From positions 268,436 to 332,435 of the forward strand of contig CP082927.1 in the NCBI GenBank assembly GCA_023038255.1: a stretch of DNA of 64,000 bases. Reading direction: 5' to 3'. Below the pieces are notes generated by a model that searched no databases, had not been told where the DNA came from, and saw only the letters and a program-made list of their open reading frames with translations. A program made the position numbers and the translations under genes. Below, one piece after another: positions 45,010 to 54,468 of the stretch (within the stretch, counting starts at the first letter, position 1; each line of letters opens with the position of its first letter). Origin of the DNA: Candidatus Peribacteria bacterium (GTDB lineage Bacteria > Patescibacteriota > Gracilibacteria > Peribacterales > Peribacteraceae).

Positions 45010-45048
45010 GCGGTAGCGAGAGTTCATCTCTTCCTACCGCAATTTTTT
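45010..45048 (+). terminator. Intrinsic terminator
   Basis: GCGGTAG/CTACCGC with an inner GAGA/TCTC stem, followed by AATTTTTTC. It ends the peptide gene and overlaps the 3' end of the convergent membrane protein gene. Confidence 0.85.
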
Positions 45049-45435
45049 CTTGCTCAGCATTCCGCCAACCCATCCCGCTCCCAAAGACAGAATCGCCAGC
45101 GCGATCGGATACCAGTGCTGACCCAGGTGCCACATGGCAATCCCGCCTGCAATGTTTGCAATGAAACCAAGTACACCAAGAATCATCGCATGACGCATCG
45201 GATTGCCCGGCGCCAAGCGTGCGGCGATGTAACATCCAATGAATGTGTAGATAGTTCTGTAGAGAGTGGCCCAGAGCAGTAACCACGTCGGTGAACCGTT
45301 TGCCTGCTGCTCTGCAAAACTCGGGAAGACGCCTGTCGATTCCAGAATCGCGTCGGTGGCGACGGATAAGACTGCACCAATAACAATACCGAGGACAATA
45401 ACACCAATACTGCGGAAGATTTTTGTGGAAGGCAT
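45034..45435 (-). CDS. Small integral membrane protein
   Basis: 133 residues from ATG 45435, placed 6 nt after TATCCT; an earlier ATG is rejected. Four hydrophobic helices (IFRSIGVIVLGIVIGAVLS; LLLWATLYRTIYTFIGCYIAA; MILGVLGFIANIAGGI; ALAILSLGAGWVGGML) and a basic end (SKKKLR). It resembles small multi-pass proteins of unknown function. No motif that sets a role. Confidence 0.75.
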   Translation of the reverse strand: MPSTKIFRSIGVIVLGIVIGAVLSVATDAILESTGVFPSFAEQQANGSPTWLLLWATLYRTIYTFIGCYIAARLAPGNPMRHAMILGVLGFIANIAGGIAMWHLGQHWYPIALAILSLGAGWVGGMLSKKKLR

Positions 45436-45641
45436 ATAGGCAGGATAATCTGGATTGCGGGCGCATTGCAACTTTGTGATGAGAACTTTAAATTTTTTTT
45501 ACACACTCATTTCATGTTCAATCCATACCCGATGCGGTTGTGGGTCGGACATTGCCGAGAGGAAGAGGGCTGGAGAAATAAATCATTAGTTTCTCTGCAT
45601 TTTCGTATGGTATTTCCGGAAAGACCTGTACGATCACCCGT

Positions 45642-45998
45642 ATGGACGCAACAAATTCTCCACGTACAAAACCGCTTTACCGCGGCACGCAGGCTGTCTG
45701 GTACATTCTCGGCCTTCTTGAAATACTGCTGGCATTCCGTTTTCTGCTGAAACTGTTTGCGGCCAATCCGCAGGCGGGATTCACGCAGTTCATCTATAAC
45801 GTCACTGCGCCTTTTGCTGCACCGTTTCTGAATGTGTTCCGTATTTCCCGCGTGGAAGGAAGTGTTCTTGAGTGGACAACGCTGCTGGCGATCGTCGTGT
45901 ATTGGCTGGTGGCATGGGGCATCATCAAGCTCCTCGTTATTGGCAAGCCGGTCACGACGCCGGAAGCTGCGGTGAAGCTGGACAGACAGGATAGTTAA
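45642..45998 (+). CDS. YggT-family membrane protein, paralogue 1
   Basis: 118 residues. Two hydrophobic helices with TQAVWYILGLLEILLAFRFLLKL, FIYNVTAPFAAPFLNVF and LLAIVVYWLVAWGIIKLL match YggT proteins, which are linked to cell division, osmotic stress and membrane organisation. TACGAT lies 7 nt before the ATG. It is about 80 percent identical by eye to the paralogue at 60351-60707. Confidence 0.85.
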   Translation: MDATNSPRTKPLYRGTQAVWYILGLLEILLAFRFLLKLFAANPQAGFTQFIYNVTAPFAAPFLNVFRISRVEGSVLEWTTLLAIVVYWLVAWGIIKLLVIGKPVTTPEAAVKLDRQDS

Positions 45999-46066
45999 GA
46001 AACGGTTTATCGCTGTTTCTGCCTCTACGGTGTGTTATACCCCATTTCTGGTATACTGCCCATACT

Positions 46067-46501
46067 ATGAACATGTTCAAACCAACCAAGGCAACAACTA
46101 TCAAAGAGTATATGGATGCCCTTCCGCCTGAGCGCCGTGAGCCTATGGAATATCTGCATGCATTCATTCAGAAAACAGCGCCAGCACTGAAAGCACACTT
46201 TGCCTATAACATGCTCGGGTACGGATCGTTTCCCTATCTGAATGCCAAAAAAGAAATGGTCAAATGGCCCGTTCTTTCATTGGCGAATCAGAAACAGTAT
46301 ATGAGTCTGTACGTGTGCGCTTTGGAGAATGGAAAATATATCGCGGAACTGAATGCAAAAGATCTCGGAAATGTGAGCGTCGGAAAGAGTTGCATCCGTT
46401 TCAAAAAGATTGACGATCTGAATCTCGACACATTGAAGAACGTGATCAAAGCTGCGGAGAAAAACCCCGGACTTGTCAGTGCCGCCCAGAAAAAGACGTA
46501 A
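46067..46501 (+). CDS. DUF1801 (YdhG/YobT) family protein
   Basis: 144 residues. Pattern TIKEYMDALPPERREPMEYLHAFI, a FAYNMLGYGSFPYL region and SLYVCALENGKYI are those of DUF1801, a small soluble alpha/beta family of unknown function. The C-terminal part is usual for iron-chaperone-like annotations. TATACT lies 9 nt before the ATG. Confidence 0.85.
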   Translation: MNMFKPTKATTIKEYMDALPPERREPMEYLHAFIQKTAPALKAHFAYNMLGYGSFPYLNAKKEMVKWPVLSLANQKQYMSLYVCALENGKYIAELNAKDLGNVSVGKSCIRFKKIDDLNLDTLKNVIKAAEKNPGLVSAAQKKT

Positions 46502-46579
46502 GCCACTCTGCAATCTGTCGCACTAAAAATCACACACATATCACAGAAATGCGACATTCAATGCGTAGACTGATGTCAT

Positions 46580-46589
46580 TGGTTAACCA
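46580..46589. promoter_or_regulatory. Operator-like palindrome TGGTTAACCA
   Basis: A 10-bp palindrome that starts 8 nt after TAGACT (46566-46571). The same palindrome sits 9 nt after TATACT at 38395-38400. It would overlap the transcription start, a usual place for a repressor. Confidence 0.5.
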
Positions 46590-46622
46590 GTCGTTTCTTA
46601 TTTTTTTCATCATTATTCTCTT

Positions 46623-47240
46623 ATGAAAAAATCATTTGCCCTCGGTGCAGTGTCCGGCATTTCCGCACTCACGCTTGCGTTTCCTCTCGTCGCGCAGTTT
46701 GCAGGCGCACAGGATTCCGGCGCACCAGCAAAAACTGAATCCGCAGACGACAGTCATGCTTTCTTTAGGCACAACATGAAGCCCGATTCAACACAGGAAG
46801 GTATCCAGAAACGCATTGATCATGACACTGCATTTCTTGCAAACATCGATGCCATGATCGCCATCCAGAAAACTGCAACCCAAGCCCACAAAGATGCACT
46901 GACCGCAGCGCTGGCAATCACCGATGACAACGCGCGTGCTGCTGCAGTCAAAGCTGCGGATGAAGCACAGCGCACATCCGTGGAGACTGCTATGGAGGCA
47001 AATCCGGCATTCAAAGATGCGATGCCTTTTGGCGGCGGAATGCACAAAATGAAGATGCGCGGTGGCCACGGTCCAATGGGTGGCGACCTTGCAGAGAAAC
47101 TCGGTATGACCCAGGACGAACTGAAGTCTGCTATCGAGGCAGGTAAAACGATTGAAGATATCGCAAAAGAAAAGGGGATCGAACTTCCGGCACGTCCTGC
47201 CTTTGGCAGAATGATGCACGACGAAGTCGACGCTCAGTAA
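46623..47240 (+). CDS. Exported helical protein with Met/His-rich patch
   Basis: 205 residues: signal peptide (ending QFAGAQDSG), helical Ala/Asp/Lys-rich body, then GGGMHKMKMRGGHGPMGG, which may bind metal, and a C-terminal helical motif (LAEKLGMTQDELKSAIEAGK, EDIAKEKGI) that resembles tandem small helical repeats of CPR exported proteins. The leader of about 35 nt carries the TGGTTAACCA palindrome. Terminator follows. Function unknown. Confidence 0.8.
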   Translation: MKKSFALGAVSGISALTLAFPLVAQFAGAQDSGAPAKTESADDSHAFFRHNMKPDSTQEGIQKRIDHDTAFLANIDAMIAIQKTATQAHKDALTAALAITDDNARAAAVKAADEAQRTSVETAMEANPAFKDAMPFGGGMHKMKMRGGHGPMGGDLAEKLGMTQDELKSAIEAGKTIEDIAKEKGIELPARPAFGRMMHDEVDAQ

Positions 47241-47262
47241 TCGGTGAGAAGACGGTACAAGG

Positions 47263-47289
47263 AAGGAGCTGCGGAAGCGGCTCCTTTTT
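47263..47289 (+). terminator. Intrinsic terminator
   Basis: AGGAGC-TGCGGAAGCG-GCTCCT followed by TTTT after the exported protein gene. Confidence 0.85.
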
Positions 47290-47402
47290 ATAACACATCG
47301 TCCACACCCTTTGTCCGCATGCTGTGTCGCTTCTTCAAGAGATGCAGCATAGAAAAAGCCGACGTTTGACGCACAAAGAACGATAGCTCTATATTGCGTC
47401 CT

Positions 47403-48380
47403 ATGTCTTTTATCATTGCAGAGTGCTGCCAGAATCATCAGGGATCGCGTGAGACACTGCAGAGAATGATCCGCGAGGCGGCGCTTGCAGGAGCACGATA
47501 CGCAAAAATTCAGACGATTTTTACGGAAGACCTCGTGCCCCGCGGACGTTTTGAGGAAGGACTGATAGAAGAGAATGGTGTCATGAAAACCATCAGGCGT
47601 CCGTATGCACCGGAATATGAACGGTTGCATTCTCTGGAACTGAGTGAGGACGATCACCGCTGGTTTATCGATGCATGCAACAATGCCGGCATAACCCCCA
47701 TCACCACTGTTTTTTCGCGCTCGCGCATTCCGATGCTGGCGGCTCTTCCCTGGCCCGAGCGCGTGGTGAAAGTCGCGAGTTGTGACTGTGGAAGCCATCA
47801 GATGATTGAAGAACTTTGTGCGCATTTTGATCACCTGATTATTTCCACTGGGGGCGCATACGAAGAGGAAATCCGTCGCACTGCAGAGATTGTACGCAGA
47901 CAGAAAAAAAAGCTGACGCTGCTGCATTGTGTAACGCGCTACCCGAATCCTTTGCACGCATGCAACCTCCGGCGGATGGAATGGCTGCGCTCCTTTGCCG
48001 GTGAGGTCGGCTGGTCGGATCACACCCATGTGGAACGCGACCGTCTTATTGCAGCCAAAGCCGCGCTTGCACTGGGCGCTGATGTGATTGAACGTCACTT
48101 TACCGTGCTGGGCGCTCCGGATACGAAAGACGGACCCGTATCCATCACTCCTGCGTTGCTGGCGGATCTTTGCGCATATACCGCACTCCCGCAGGATGAA
48201 CAACGACGGCTGGCGCAAGCCGGCTGCTCGGAAGAAGACTGGCGCATGATGCTGGGGGAAAAACAGCCACCCATCACCCATGAGGAAATGCTGAACCGCG
48301 ATTATTACCGCGGCCGTTTTGCAAGCAGGGTGGGGGAGAAATACATATGGAATTGGTCTGAAGAACCGGTATTCTCCTGA
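47403..48380 (+). CDS. neuB: NeuB-family nonulosonic-acid synthase
   Basis: 325 residues from ATG 47403, which is 7 nt after TATATT; a TTG three codons earlier is rejected. NeuB condenses phosphoenolpyruvate with an amino sugar to make sialic, legionaminic or pseudaminic acid. Motifs: IIAECCQNHQGS, AGARYAKIQT, VKVASCDCGSHQMIE, ISTGGAYEEEI, HCVTRYPNP, GWSDHT, GADVIERHFT. The C-terminal antifreeze-like SAF domain of many NeuB proteins is missing. First gene of a three-gene cassette. Confidence 0.92.
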   Translation: MSFIIAECCQNHQGSRETLQRMIREAALAGARYAKIQTIFTEDLVPRGRFEEGLIEENGVMKTIRRPYAPEYERLHSLELSEDDHRWFIDACNNAGITPITTVFSRSRIPMLAALPWPERVVKVASCDCGSHQMIEELCAHFDHLIISTGGAYEEEIRRTAEIVRRQKKKLTLLHCVTRYPNPLHACNLRRMEWLRSFAGEVGWSDHTHVERDRLIAAKAALALGADVIERHFTVLGAPDTKDGPVSITPALLADLCAYTALPQDEQRRLAQAGCSEEDWRMMLGEKQPPITHEEMLNRDYYRGRFASRVGEKYIWNWSEEPVFS

Positions 48381-48382
48381 GT

Positions 48383-49327
48383 ATGACGTCTGTTCTTGCG
48401 GCTTCGGATAAGGGCGAACGATATGCCCGCATAGCGGCTGTGGGGTACGATTATGCCTCTATCCCAAAGATGGCAGTGACCTGCTGCAATTTGTGCAACG
48501 GGAAAGATTTGAAGGTCATCTCGCATTATGACCGGTACGGATTTTCTGCTCCTGCATGCATGTGCAACACCTGCGGGCTCGTGTTTCTGAATCCTGTCAT
48601 GACATCTACCGGATATACGGAATTCTATGCCCATATGTATCGCCCTCTTCTCACCGCGTATTACAATCAACCCTACACTGCAGAGACCATTCAGCCGGAG
48701 GCGGAGATCTATGCACTGGCACTCATGGAGCGCCTGCGTCCGTTTGCAACTGTGTTTGCCGGACAACGGGCGCTGGATATCGGCGGGTCCATTGGTGCGG
48801 TTGCCGGTGCGCTTCTCAGAGAATGGAATACAGAGACAACGGTCCTCGATCCTTCGCCTGATGAATTGAAAAAAGCAGAAGCGCGCGGCGCACATGGTAT
48901 GCAGGGTCGCATAGAAGATCTTCCACAAACCGATCAGTCATTCCCACTCATCACGCTTTGCCGGACCGTGGATCATCTGACCGATATTGCATCGGCTCTG
49001 CGGATGATTCGTTCCTGCATAGCGGATGGCGGATTATTTTTTGTGGATATTGTTGATCTCTATCGTGCCTGTGCACAGAAAGACAATGATCTGATGGAAG
49101 CGGTGAAAATCGATCATCCGTATTATCTCACCACAGCCACAATGCGCACGTATCTTGCGCGTGCAGGATGGCGGATTATGGCGGAGGATCTGTATGGGTC
49201 ATTGCATACAGGATTTTTCTGCACACCCGCAGAACCCGATCCGGAGGCAATGCCGTCCGCTGCATCAGTGCAGATTATGGAAGATTTTCTCCAGACTATC
49301 CATTCCTCCTCGGCCCGGTATGCGTAA
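48383..49327 (+). CDS. Zinc-binding class I methyltransferase
   Basis: 314 residues. An N-terminal four-Cys zinc module (CCNLCNG...CMCNTCGLVFLNP) precedes a Rossmann fold with ALDIGGSIGAVAGALL (SAM loop), as in the sugar C-methyltransferase group. The position between neuB and neuA, starting 2 bp after the neuB stop, suggests it modifies the nonulosonic acid or a precursor. Its stop overlaps the neuA start by 8 nt. Confidence 0.85.
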   Translation: MTSVLAASDKGERYARIAAVGYDYASIPKMAVTCCNLCNGKDLKVISHYDRYGFSAPACMCNTCGLVFLNPVMTSTGYTEFYAHMYRPLLTAYYNQPYTAETIQPEAEIYALALMERLRPFATVFAGQRALDIGGSIGAVAGALLREWNTETTVLDPSPDELKKAEARGAHGMQGRIEDLPQTDQSFPLITLCRTVDHLTDIASALRMIRSCIADGGLFFVDIVDLYRACAQKDNDLMEAVKIDHPYYLTTATMRTYLARAGWRIMAEDLYGSLHTGFFCTPAEPDPEAMPSAASVQIMEDFLQTIHSSSARYA

Positions 49328-50075
49328 CACGTCCGGTCCGATCCTCGGCATTATTCCTGCGCGTAGCGGGTCCCAAGGGGTGCCGCATAAAAATATACGG
49401 CTGCTTGGAGGAAAGCCGCTTTTGCAGCACAGCGTCCAATCGGCACTCGCGTCCGGTATCTTCGATCGCATCATTCTTTCCACCGATTCTCCTGAATATG
49501 CCTCCATCGGCGAAGCGGCCGGTGCAGAGGTGCCATTTCTTCGTCCTGCAGAATTGTCCGGGCATGATGTGCCCATTCAGGGTGTTCTGGAACACGTCGT
49601 GCACTCGGTGGAACAAAGCGGCTGGAGTCCGTCACTTGTGTTTCTGCTGAATCCCACTTGTCCGTTTCGTGAGCCTTCACATTTTCTTTCCGCTCTGGAG
49701 GTGCTTCGTACATGCGAATGCGATTCCGTTGTGAGTGTTCAGCCGGTGCCGCTTTGTCTGTGTCCGCATTATGTCCTGCGCATGGAAGGTGGGACGCTCC
49801 AACCGTTTTTGGCCGAGGGGGCACAGGTGTATCGCCGGCAGGATGTGACACCGGCATACGTGCGTGACGGACTTATCTATGGTGTGCATCGCGATGTGCT
49901 GATGGAAAAGCACACACTCTATGGCGATGATTGCCGGCCTCTCTTTTTCTCCGTGCCGGACCATGTGAATATCGATACTGAAGCAGACTGGCAGCACGCC
50001 GAGCACGTCTGTCGCATGCGTGAAGAGGCTGCATTTACAGCAATGCCAGCAGGTGCCTTGTCTCCTGCGCGGTAA
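49320..50075 (+). CDS. neuA: CMP-nonulosonic-acid synthetase (NeuA family)
   Basis: 251 residues from ATG 49320 inside the end of the methyltransferase gene. NeuA activates nonulosonic acids as CMP sugars. The nucleotidyltransferase signature IIPARSGSQGVPHKNIRLLGGKPLL is near perfect, followed by STDSPEYA, FLLNPTCPFREP and the NIDTEADWQ end. With NeuB it gives a short route to a CMP-activated sugar; no transferase, epimerase or capsule genes follow. Its 3' end overlaps the convergent gene by 41 bp. Confidence 0.93.
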   Translation: MRNTSGPILGIIPARSGSQGVPHKNIRLLGGKPLLQHSVQSALASGIFDRIILSTDSPEYASIGEAAGAEVPFLRPAELSGHDVPIQGVLEHVVHSVEQSGWSPSLVFLLNPTCPFREPSHFLSALEVLRTCECDSVVSVQPVPLCLCPHYVLRMEGGTLQPFLAEGAQVYRRQDVTPAYVRDGLIYGVHRDVLMEKHTLYGDDCRPLFFSVPDHVNIDTEADWQHAEHVCRMREEAAFTAMPAGALSPAR

Positions 50076-50940
50076 AATGTACGCACAGTCCGTCGCGCTC
50101 TTTCCACCACCAGGAATCCCCATCGGGACGAATCAGCGGAGCGCTGCACCAGCGGCCAGGCGGCAGTGATCCTGCGTCCTGCCATTGCACTGCATCTGCA
50201 CTTTGGATGAGGCGACATTGCAGGGAATCCCAGCAACGGAAATCATCAGCACGTCCATACCAGAGAATGGCGCGGTAGCCGCTTCCACAGAGAAAGGGCA
50301 GGAGCTTATACAGCTGCACATCTTCAAAGCCCGGTAGAGGAAGAGCAACCGGCCCGACCAGATTTTCAAACATCGTCATGCGGCCATTTTCTTTTCCATA
50401 GAGGATACCCATACGCCGTTGTATCAGACATTTTTCGACATGGGGTGGCGTTCTGAAAAAACTCCGGAAACCCGCCTGCCCAGGTGATTGATGCAGTGTC
50501 CACTGTTGCTGATAGCAGAGGAATTCATCTGCATGAGACACGAAGGCACCAATGCTGTCATTAATACCCGTAATAGCCGGATTGAAACGGGATGCTTGCC
50601 ACTGCAGACCATCCGAAGAGGTATAGATATGAATCCCGCTGCGATTCTCTCCTTCCTGATTCCAGCAACACAGTACCCATTGGCTGTCGTGTCGTATCAC
50701 GCATGCATCAGACAACTGCCCCCAGTCCGGCGCATGCTCTGCCCGCAGGAGTTCGCGTTCCCACAGGATGGTTCCCTCTGCGTCTATCTCCCGCGCCATC
50801 AATACATTCTGTTCCCGCGTTTCCCCGTAGCGAACGCCGTAGAGACGGGTCAGGGAAGGGGAAAGGGGAATAACAGACGACACACACCATCCGACACGTC
50901 CTGCATCTGTTCCGGTGATACTTCCATGTGTGTGCTGCAT
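50035..50940 (-). CDS. Beta-propeller glycosidase-like protein
   Basis: 301 residues with repeated W/Y-rich strands (SSDGLQWQ, SADAVQWQDAG, DDFRCWDSLQC) and a five-bladed-propeller look, as in GH43/GH32-type or sialidase-like proteins. No signal peptide. TATTAT lies 7 nt before ATG 50940. The overlap with neuA suggests a related function, such as a glycan-recognising enzyme, but catalytic residues cannot be assigned. Could also be a non-catalytic propeller. Confidence 0.6.
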   Translation of the reverse strand: MQHTHGSITGTDAGRVGWCVSSVIPLSPSLTRLYGVRYGETREQNVLMAREIDAEGTILWERELLRAEHAPDWGQLSDACVIRHDSQWVLCCWNQEGENRSGIHIYTSSDGLQWQASRFNPAITGINDSIGAFVSHADEFLCYQQQWTLHQSPGQAGFRSFFRTPPHVEKCLIQRRMGILYGKENGRMTMFENLVGPVALPLPGFEDVQLYKLLPFLCGSGYRAILWYGRADDFRCWDSLQCRLIQSADAVQWQDAGSLPPGRWCSAPLIRPDGDSWWWKERDGLCVHFTAQETRHLLALL

Positions 50941-50967
50941 TGCAGCAATAATAGCGCATGCCGCAAA

Positions 50968-50999
50968 AAAAAGCGGGATGACGTGCCATCCCGCTTTTT
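50968..50999 (-). terminator. Intrinsic terminator of the copper operon
   Basis: AAAAAGCGGGATG pairs with CATCCCGCTTTTT (13 bp) around a six-base loop, and T8 follows on the minus strand after the DUF305 gene. Confidence 0.92.
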
Positions 51000-51015
51000 G
51001 GCATCTCTGTGCCGA

Positions 51016-51588
51016 TTATTCCGTATAGCCCCAGTCCTTCTGCCACTGCTTCATCCTATCAATCTCCTGCTGCTGTGCTGTGATGATAGCGTCGGCCATC
51101 GTTTTGATTTCGTCATGCTTGGCAGCAGACTTGGCGGCAATAGCCATATCGATGGCGCCCTGATGGTGGGGGATCATTCCCTCTATAAACGCCGCATCAA
51201 ATGCATCACCGGTTTTGCCGGCAAGCATCTGAGACATATCGTCCATCGACATGCTCATGGCGTCATGATCCATCATGTCATCGTCGTCCATGTCCATCAT
51301 CATGTGCATGCCATTCATGCCGCCGTTACCGTAGCGCGTTTCGGTCATCATGCCATTACGCTCGATGCGCTGCATTGGCAGAGTCAGGAGAGTGATCAGA
51401 CAGACGGCAACACCTCCAAGGAAGAGCCACAGTCCCCATTGCTTCATCTGCGCAGCAGTCAGTGTTTTGGCTGCCCAGATAATGAGCAGCAGCACGCCGA
51501 TGGTTGCCGCAAGCATGCCGACAGAGTGAAGAATCCACAGAAGTATAAGACCAATATCCGGGCCGGTGGTGTACATCGTGTCCATCAT
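51016..51588 (-). CDS. Membrane-bound DUF305 protein
   Basis: 190 residues. Two hydrophobic helices (about 12-40 and 51-69) precede a Met/Asp-rich stretch (MMMDMDDDDMMDHD) and a DUF305 domain (AFIEGMIPHHQGAIDMAIAA...MKQWQKDWGY). Met/His/Asp clusters fit copper binding. It is 42 bp after copA on the same strand and ahead of the operon terminator, so it is likely the last gene of the copper unit. Related to the lipoprotein DUF305 at 36362-36688. Confidence 0.9.
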   Translation of the reverse strand: MMDTMYTTGPDIGLILLWILHSVGMLAATIGVLLLIIWAAKTLTAAQMKQWGLWLFLGGVAVCLITLLTLPMQRIERNGMMTETRYGNGGMNGMHMMMDMDDDDMMDHDAMSMSMDDMSQMLAGKTGDAFDAAFIEGMIPHHQGAIDMAIAAKSAAKHDEIKTMADAIITAQQQEIDRMKQWQKDWGYTE

Positions 51589-51630
51589 AGGAGGGAGAGA
51601 GAAAGAAATAAGAAAAAATAAAACGCAGGA

Positions 51631-53958
51631 TCAGGAGCTGACGCGGGCGAAAAAGAAGAAGAGCGCCGCAAAGCCGATTGTCATAATGAGGGGTGCCGCA
51701 TCGGACAGAATATTTCTCTTGTTCGGATGGAATCCTTTCAGGAGGAGTGAGTTTGAGACGACCGACACCGAGCTGAACGCCATCGCCAGACCCGCCAGTT
51801 CCGGTCGCAGTACAATGCCAAATCCCATAAACAGACGCGCGGCAATGGGAATGCCGACAATGTTATAGAAGAGCGCGAAGAACATGTTCTGACGGATCTT
51901 CGTGACAGTTGCGCGGCTGAGTTTGATGGCAGTGACCACATCGCGCAGATCATTTTTTACGAGCACTATGCCGCCTGTTTCCATTGCGATATCCGTGCCG
52001 CTTCCCATTGCGATGCCCAGTTCTGCCTGTGCAAGTGCGGGACTGTCGTTGATGCCGTCACCGACCATCACGACTTTCTTGCCGATCGCTTGCAGCTTTT
52101 TGATTTCATTCGCTTTATCTGCAGGAAGAACGTCGGCAAGCACGTGATCAATGCCGACATGCTTCGCAATGGCTTCGGCAGTCCGCCTGTTATCGCCGGT
52201 CATCATATACACCTCGATGTCCATCATTTTTAATTGCTGCACTGCTTCCTTTGATGTGTCTTTTACGGTATCGGCAACGGCAATGATGCCGATCACTTTC
52301 TGTGTGGTTGCAAGAATCATCGCGGTCTTTCCCGCTTCTTCCAGCTGTTGCATCGCAGCCTCCTGCTCTTTCATATCAATGCCTTCTTTCTGCATCAGCG
52401 CGCGGTTGCCCAGCAGATATTTTTCTCCGCCGATCGATCCTTCGACGCCGTGGCCGGGGATTGCCTGGAATGCTTCAACTTCGCTCAGTGTGACACTTTT
52501 GGCTGTAGCATGCTGGACAATGCTTTCTGCCAGCGGATGTTCGGAACCCTGTTCGAGTGATGCGGCGATGGCGAGAAGATCATCTGCGTTACCAACGAAT
52601 GCGACGATATCGGTGACCTCAGGTTTGCCTTTGGTTAATGTTCCCGTCTTATCAAACACAATCGCACTGATGTTGTTCACCGCTTCCAGCGGTTCTCCTC
52701 CGCGGATGAGAATACCATTCTCCGCACCTTTGCCTGTTGCGACCATAATGGCAGTCGGGGTGGCGAGGCCGAGGGCGCAGGGGCAGGCGATCACAAGGAC
52801 CGAGACGGCGGAGAGGATCGAAAATGAGAGCGTCATACCGGCAACCATCCAGCCGATGAGCGTGATGATGGCGATGACAATCACCACCGGCACAAACCAC
52901 GAGGATACTTTGTCCGCAAAATCCTGAATGGGTGCTTTGGATCCCTGTGCCTCCTCCACAAAGCGGATAATCTGCGCGAGTGCGGTCTCGCTGCCGACTT
53001 TCTCCGCGCGGAATTCAAGAGTGCCGTTGCCGTTTATGGTGGCACCAAACACTCTGTCACCTTCTTTTTTCTCGACCGGAATACTTTCGCCGGTCAGCAT
53101 CGATTCATCCACCGATGTAAGTCCTTTCAGCACAATGCCGTCCACAGGAATTTTTTCACCGGGACGGACAATCACAATATCGCCGGCAATCACTTCTGCC
53201 ATAGGAATATCCATCGTTTGGCCATCACGGATGACACGTGCGGTTTTTGCCTGCAGATTCATCAGTTTCTGAATCGCTTCGGATGTTTTGCCTTTGGCCC
53301 GCGCTTCCATCCATTTCCCGAGGAGGACGAAGGTAATCAGGAATGCGGCGACCTCAAAATACAGGTCATGAACAGTGCCAATGATTGTTCCTTGCGCAAA
53401 AACATGAACAAATAAATTATACAAACTGTAGAGATACGCGGTGTACGTTCCAATCGCAATCAGGCTGTCCATGCTGAAGGTTCCCATGCGCAGGCTCGAT
53501 ATAAATCCTTTGAAGAAACCGGAGCCAAGCCAAAACTGTACCGGCGTTGCAAGTATGAGTGAGGCGATTCCCATGTAAGGCATGAATGTTTCGAAAAGAG
53601 GGGACGCCGGGAAAAACGCGATCATCATAAAGACCAGCATCGGCATGCTGAGGATGAGGCCGATGAAAAATTTTGTCCGGTACTCTGCCGTTTCTTTCTC
53701 TCTGCGTGTGCGATCCAGCTCTACACCATGATGTCCGTGATGCTGGGGCTCTGCGCCGTAGCCTGTTTTGTGCACAACATGCATCAGGTCATGCTCGGAT
53801 ACTTTTGCAGGGTCGTAGGTGATGCGTGCTTTTTCCGCACCATAATTCACGCTGGCATCTTCCACGCCCGGTGTCTTCTTCAGTTTGCGGGTAATGAGCG
53901 CGGCGCAGCTGGCGCAGTGCATGCCGGTAATGGTGAGATCGCATTTTTGGGTAGTCAT
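51631..53958 (-). CDS. copA: Copper-exporting P1B-type ATPase CopA
   Basis: 775 residues. One N-terminal HMA domain (GMHCASC) is followed by a His-rich linker (HHGHHG), eight membrane helices with the CPC metal site ([16 protein letters not shown]), phosphorylation DKTGTLTKG, the HP motif ([13 protein letters not shown]), and [20 protein letters not shown]. It pumps Cu+ out of the cytoplasm. Its start overlaps the stop of the CopZ-like gene by 4 nt, typical of a csoR-copZ-copA operon. Confidence 0.96.
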   Translation of the reverse strand: MTTQKCDLTITGMHCASCAALITRKLKKTPGVEDASVNYGAEKARITYDPAKVSEHDLMHVVHKTGYGAEPQHHGHHGVELDRTRREKETAEYRTKFFIGLILSMPMLVFMMIAFFPASPLFETFMPYMGIASLILATPVQFWLGSGFFKGFISSLRMGTFSMDSLIAIGTYTAYLYSLYNLFVHVFAQGTIIGTVHDLYFEVAAFLITFVLLGKWMEARAKGKTSEAIQKLMNLQAKTARVIRDGQTMDIPMAEVIAGDIVIVRPGEKIPVDGIVLKGLTSVDESMLTGESIPVEKKEGDRVFGATINGNGTLEFRAEKVGSETALAQIIRFVEEAQGSKAPIQDFADKVSSWFVPVVIVIAIITLIGWMVAGMTLSFSILSAVSVLVIACPCALGLATPTAIMVATGKGAENGILIRGGEPLEAVNNISAIVFDKTGTLTKGKPEVTDIVAFVGNADDLLAIAASLEQGSEHPLAESIVQHATAKSVTLSEVEAFQAIPGHGVEGSIGGEKYLLGNRALMQKEGIDMKEQEAAMQQLEEAGKTAMILATTQKVIGIIAVADTVKDTSKEAVQQLKMMDIEVYMMTGDNRRTAEAIAKHVGIDHVLADVLPADKANEIKKLQAIGKKVVMVGDGINDSPALAQAELGIAMGSGTDIAMETGGIVLVKNDLRDVVTAIKLSRATVTKIRQNMFFALFYNIVGIPIAARLFMGFGIVLRPELAGLAMAFSSVSVVSNSLLLKGFHPNKRNILSDAAPLIMTIGFAALFFFFARVSS

Positions 53959-54170
53959 GCTACAGGAAGAACTTTGTACACAGGATTCAGGCTTTCAATT
54001 TCTTTGGTCCATGTATCCAGATCAAACTCGTCATCATGATCAATGACGACAGTCTTGGTCATCAGGTCGACAGCGACATCCTGAATGGATGCATCATCCT
54101 TGCTGACGTCTTTAATAAGCATGGCACAGCCTTCGCAATGGATACCGGGGATAGAGACAGAGGTTTTCAT
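53955..54170 (-). CDS. copZ: CopZ-like heavy-metal-binding chaperone
   Basis: 71 residues, one HMA fold with GIHCEGC. It would bring Cu+ to CopA. The acidic C-terminal half ([11 protein letters not shown]) is usual for soluble HMA chaperones. Overlaps copA by 4 nt and follows csoR by 21 bp. Confidence 0.88.
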   Translation of the reverse strand: MKTSVSIPGIHCEGCAMLIKDVSKDDASIQDVAVDLMTKTVVIDHDDEFDLDTWTKEIESLNPVYKVLPVA

Positions 54171-54191
54171 AGAAGTGAGAGCGGAAGAGAA

Positions 54192-54461
54192 TTAACGTTT
54201 GGAGAGGCCGACAACTTTAATAATTTCATCGATAAATTTGTCTTTGTCAGCATCAGAAGACATTTTTTTGACCGCACAGGTTTGAAGATGGCTTTCGAGA
54301 ACCGCTGACTGGATATGTTTGATGTGGCCCTGCATAGCCAGAGCAATTTCCAGAACATCGACACAATAGACATCGTCTTCGACGTCTTTGCGCAATTTTA
54401 CCGTTAAGCCCTCCAGCCTCTTGATGGCAGCGAGTGTTTTCTTTTTTGCATCGTCTTTCAT
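54192..54461 (-). CDS. csoR: CsoR-family copper-sensing repressor
   Basis: 89 residues from ATG 54461. All-helical DUF156/CsoR protein with the Cu+ ligand set Cys-x24-His-x3-Cys exactly in place (VYCVDV ... ESHLQTC). Apo-CsoR binds G-tract operators; Cu+ releases it. First gene of the csoR-copZ-copA-DUF305 unit and likely autoregulated through the operator at 54469-54491. Confidence 0.93.
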   Translation of the reverse strand: MKDDAKKKTLAAIKRLEGLTVKLRKDVEDDVYCVDVLEIALAMQGHIKHIQSAVLESHLQTCAVKKMSSDADKDKFIDEIIKVVGLSKR

Positions 54462-54468
54462 GACAATA

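Noticed and set aside
46516-46556. Inverted repeat TGTCGCA...TGCGACA as a terminator
   Set aside because: The loop is 27 nt and there is no T run; it may be chance or a weak protein site.
46788-48281. Minus-strand 497-codon frame across the exported protein and neuB
   Set aside because: It spans two unrelated, well supported plus-strand genes and the terminator between them.
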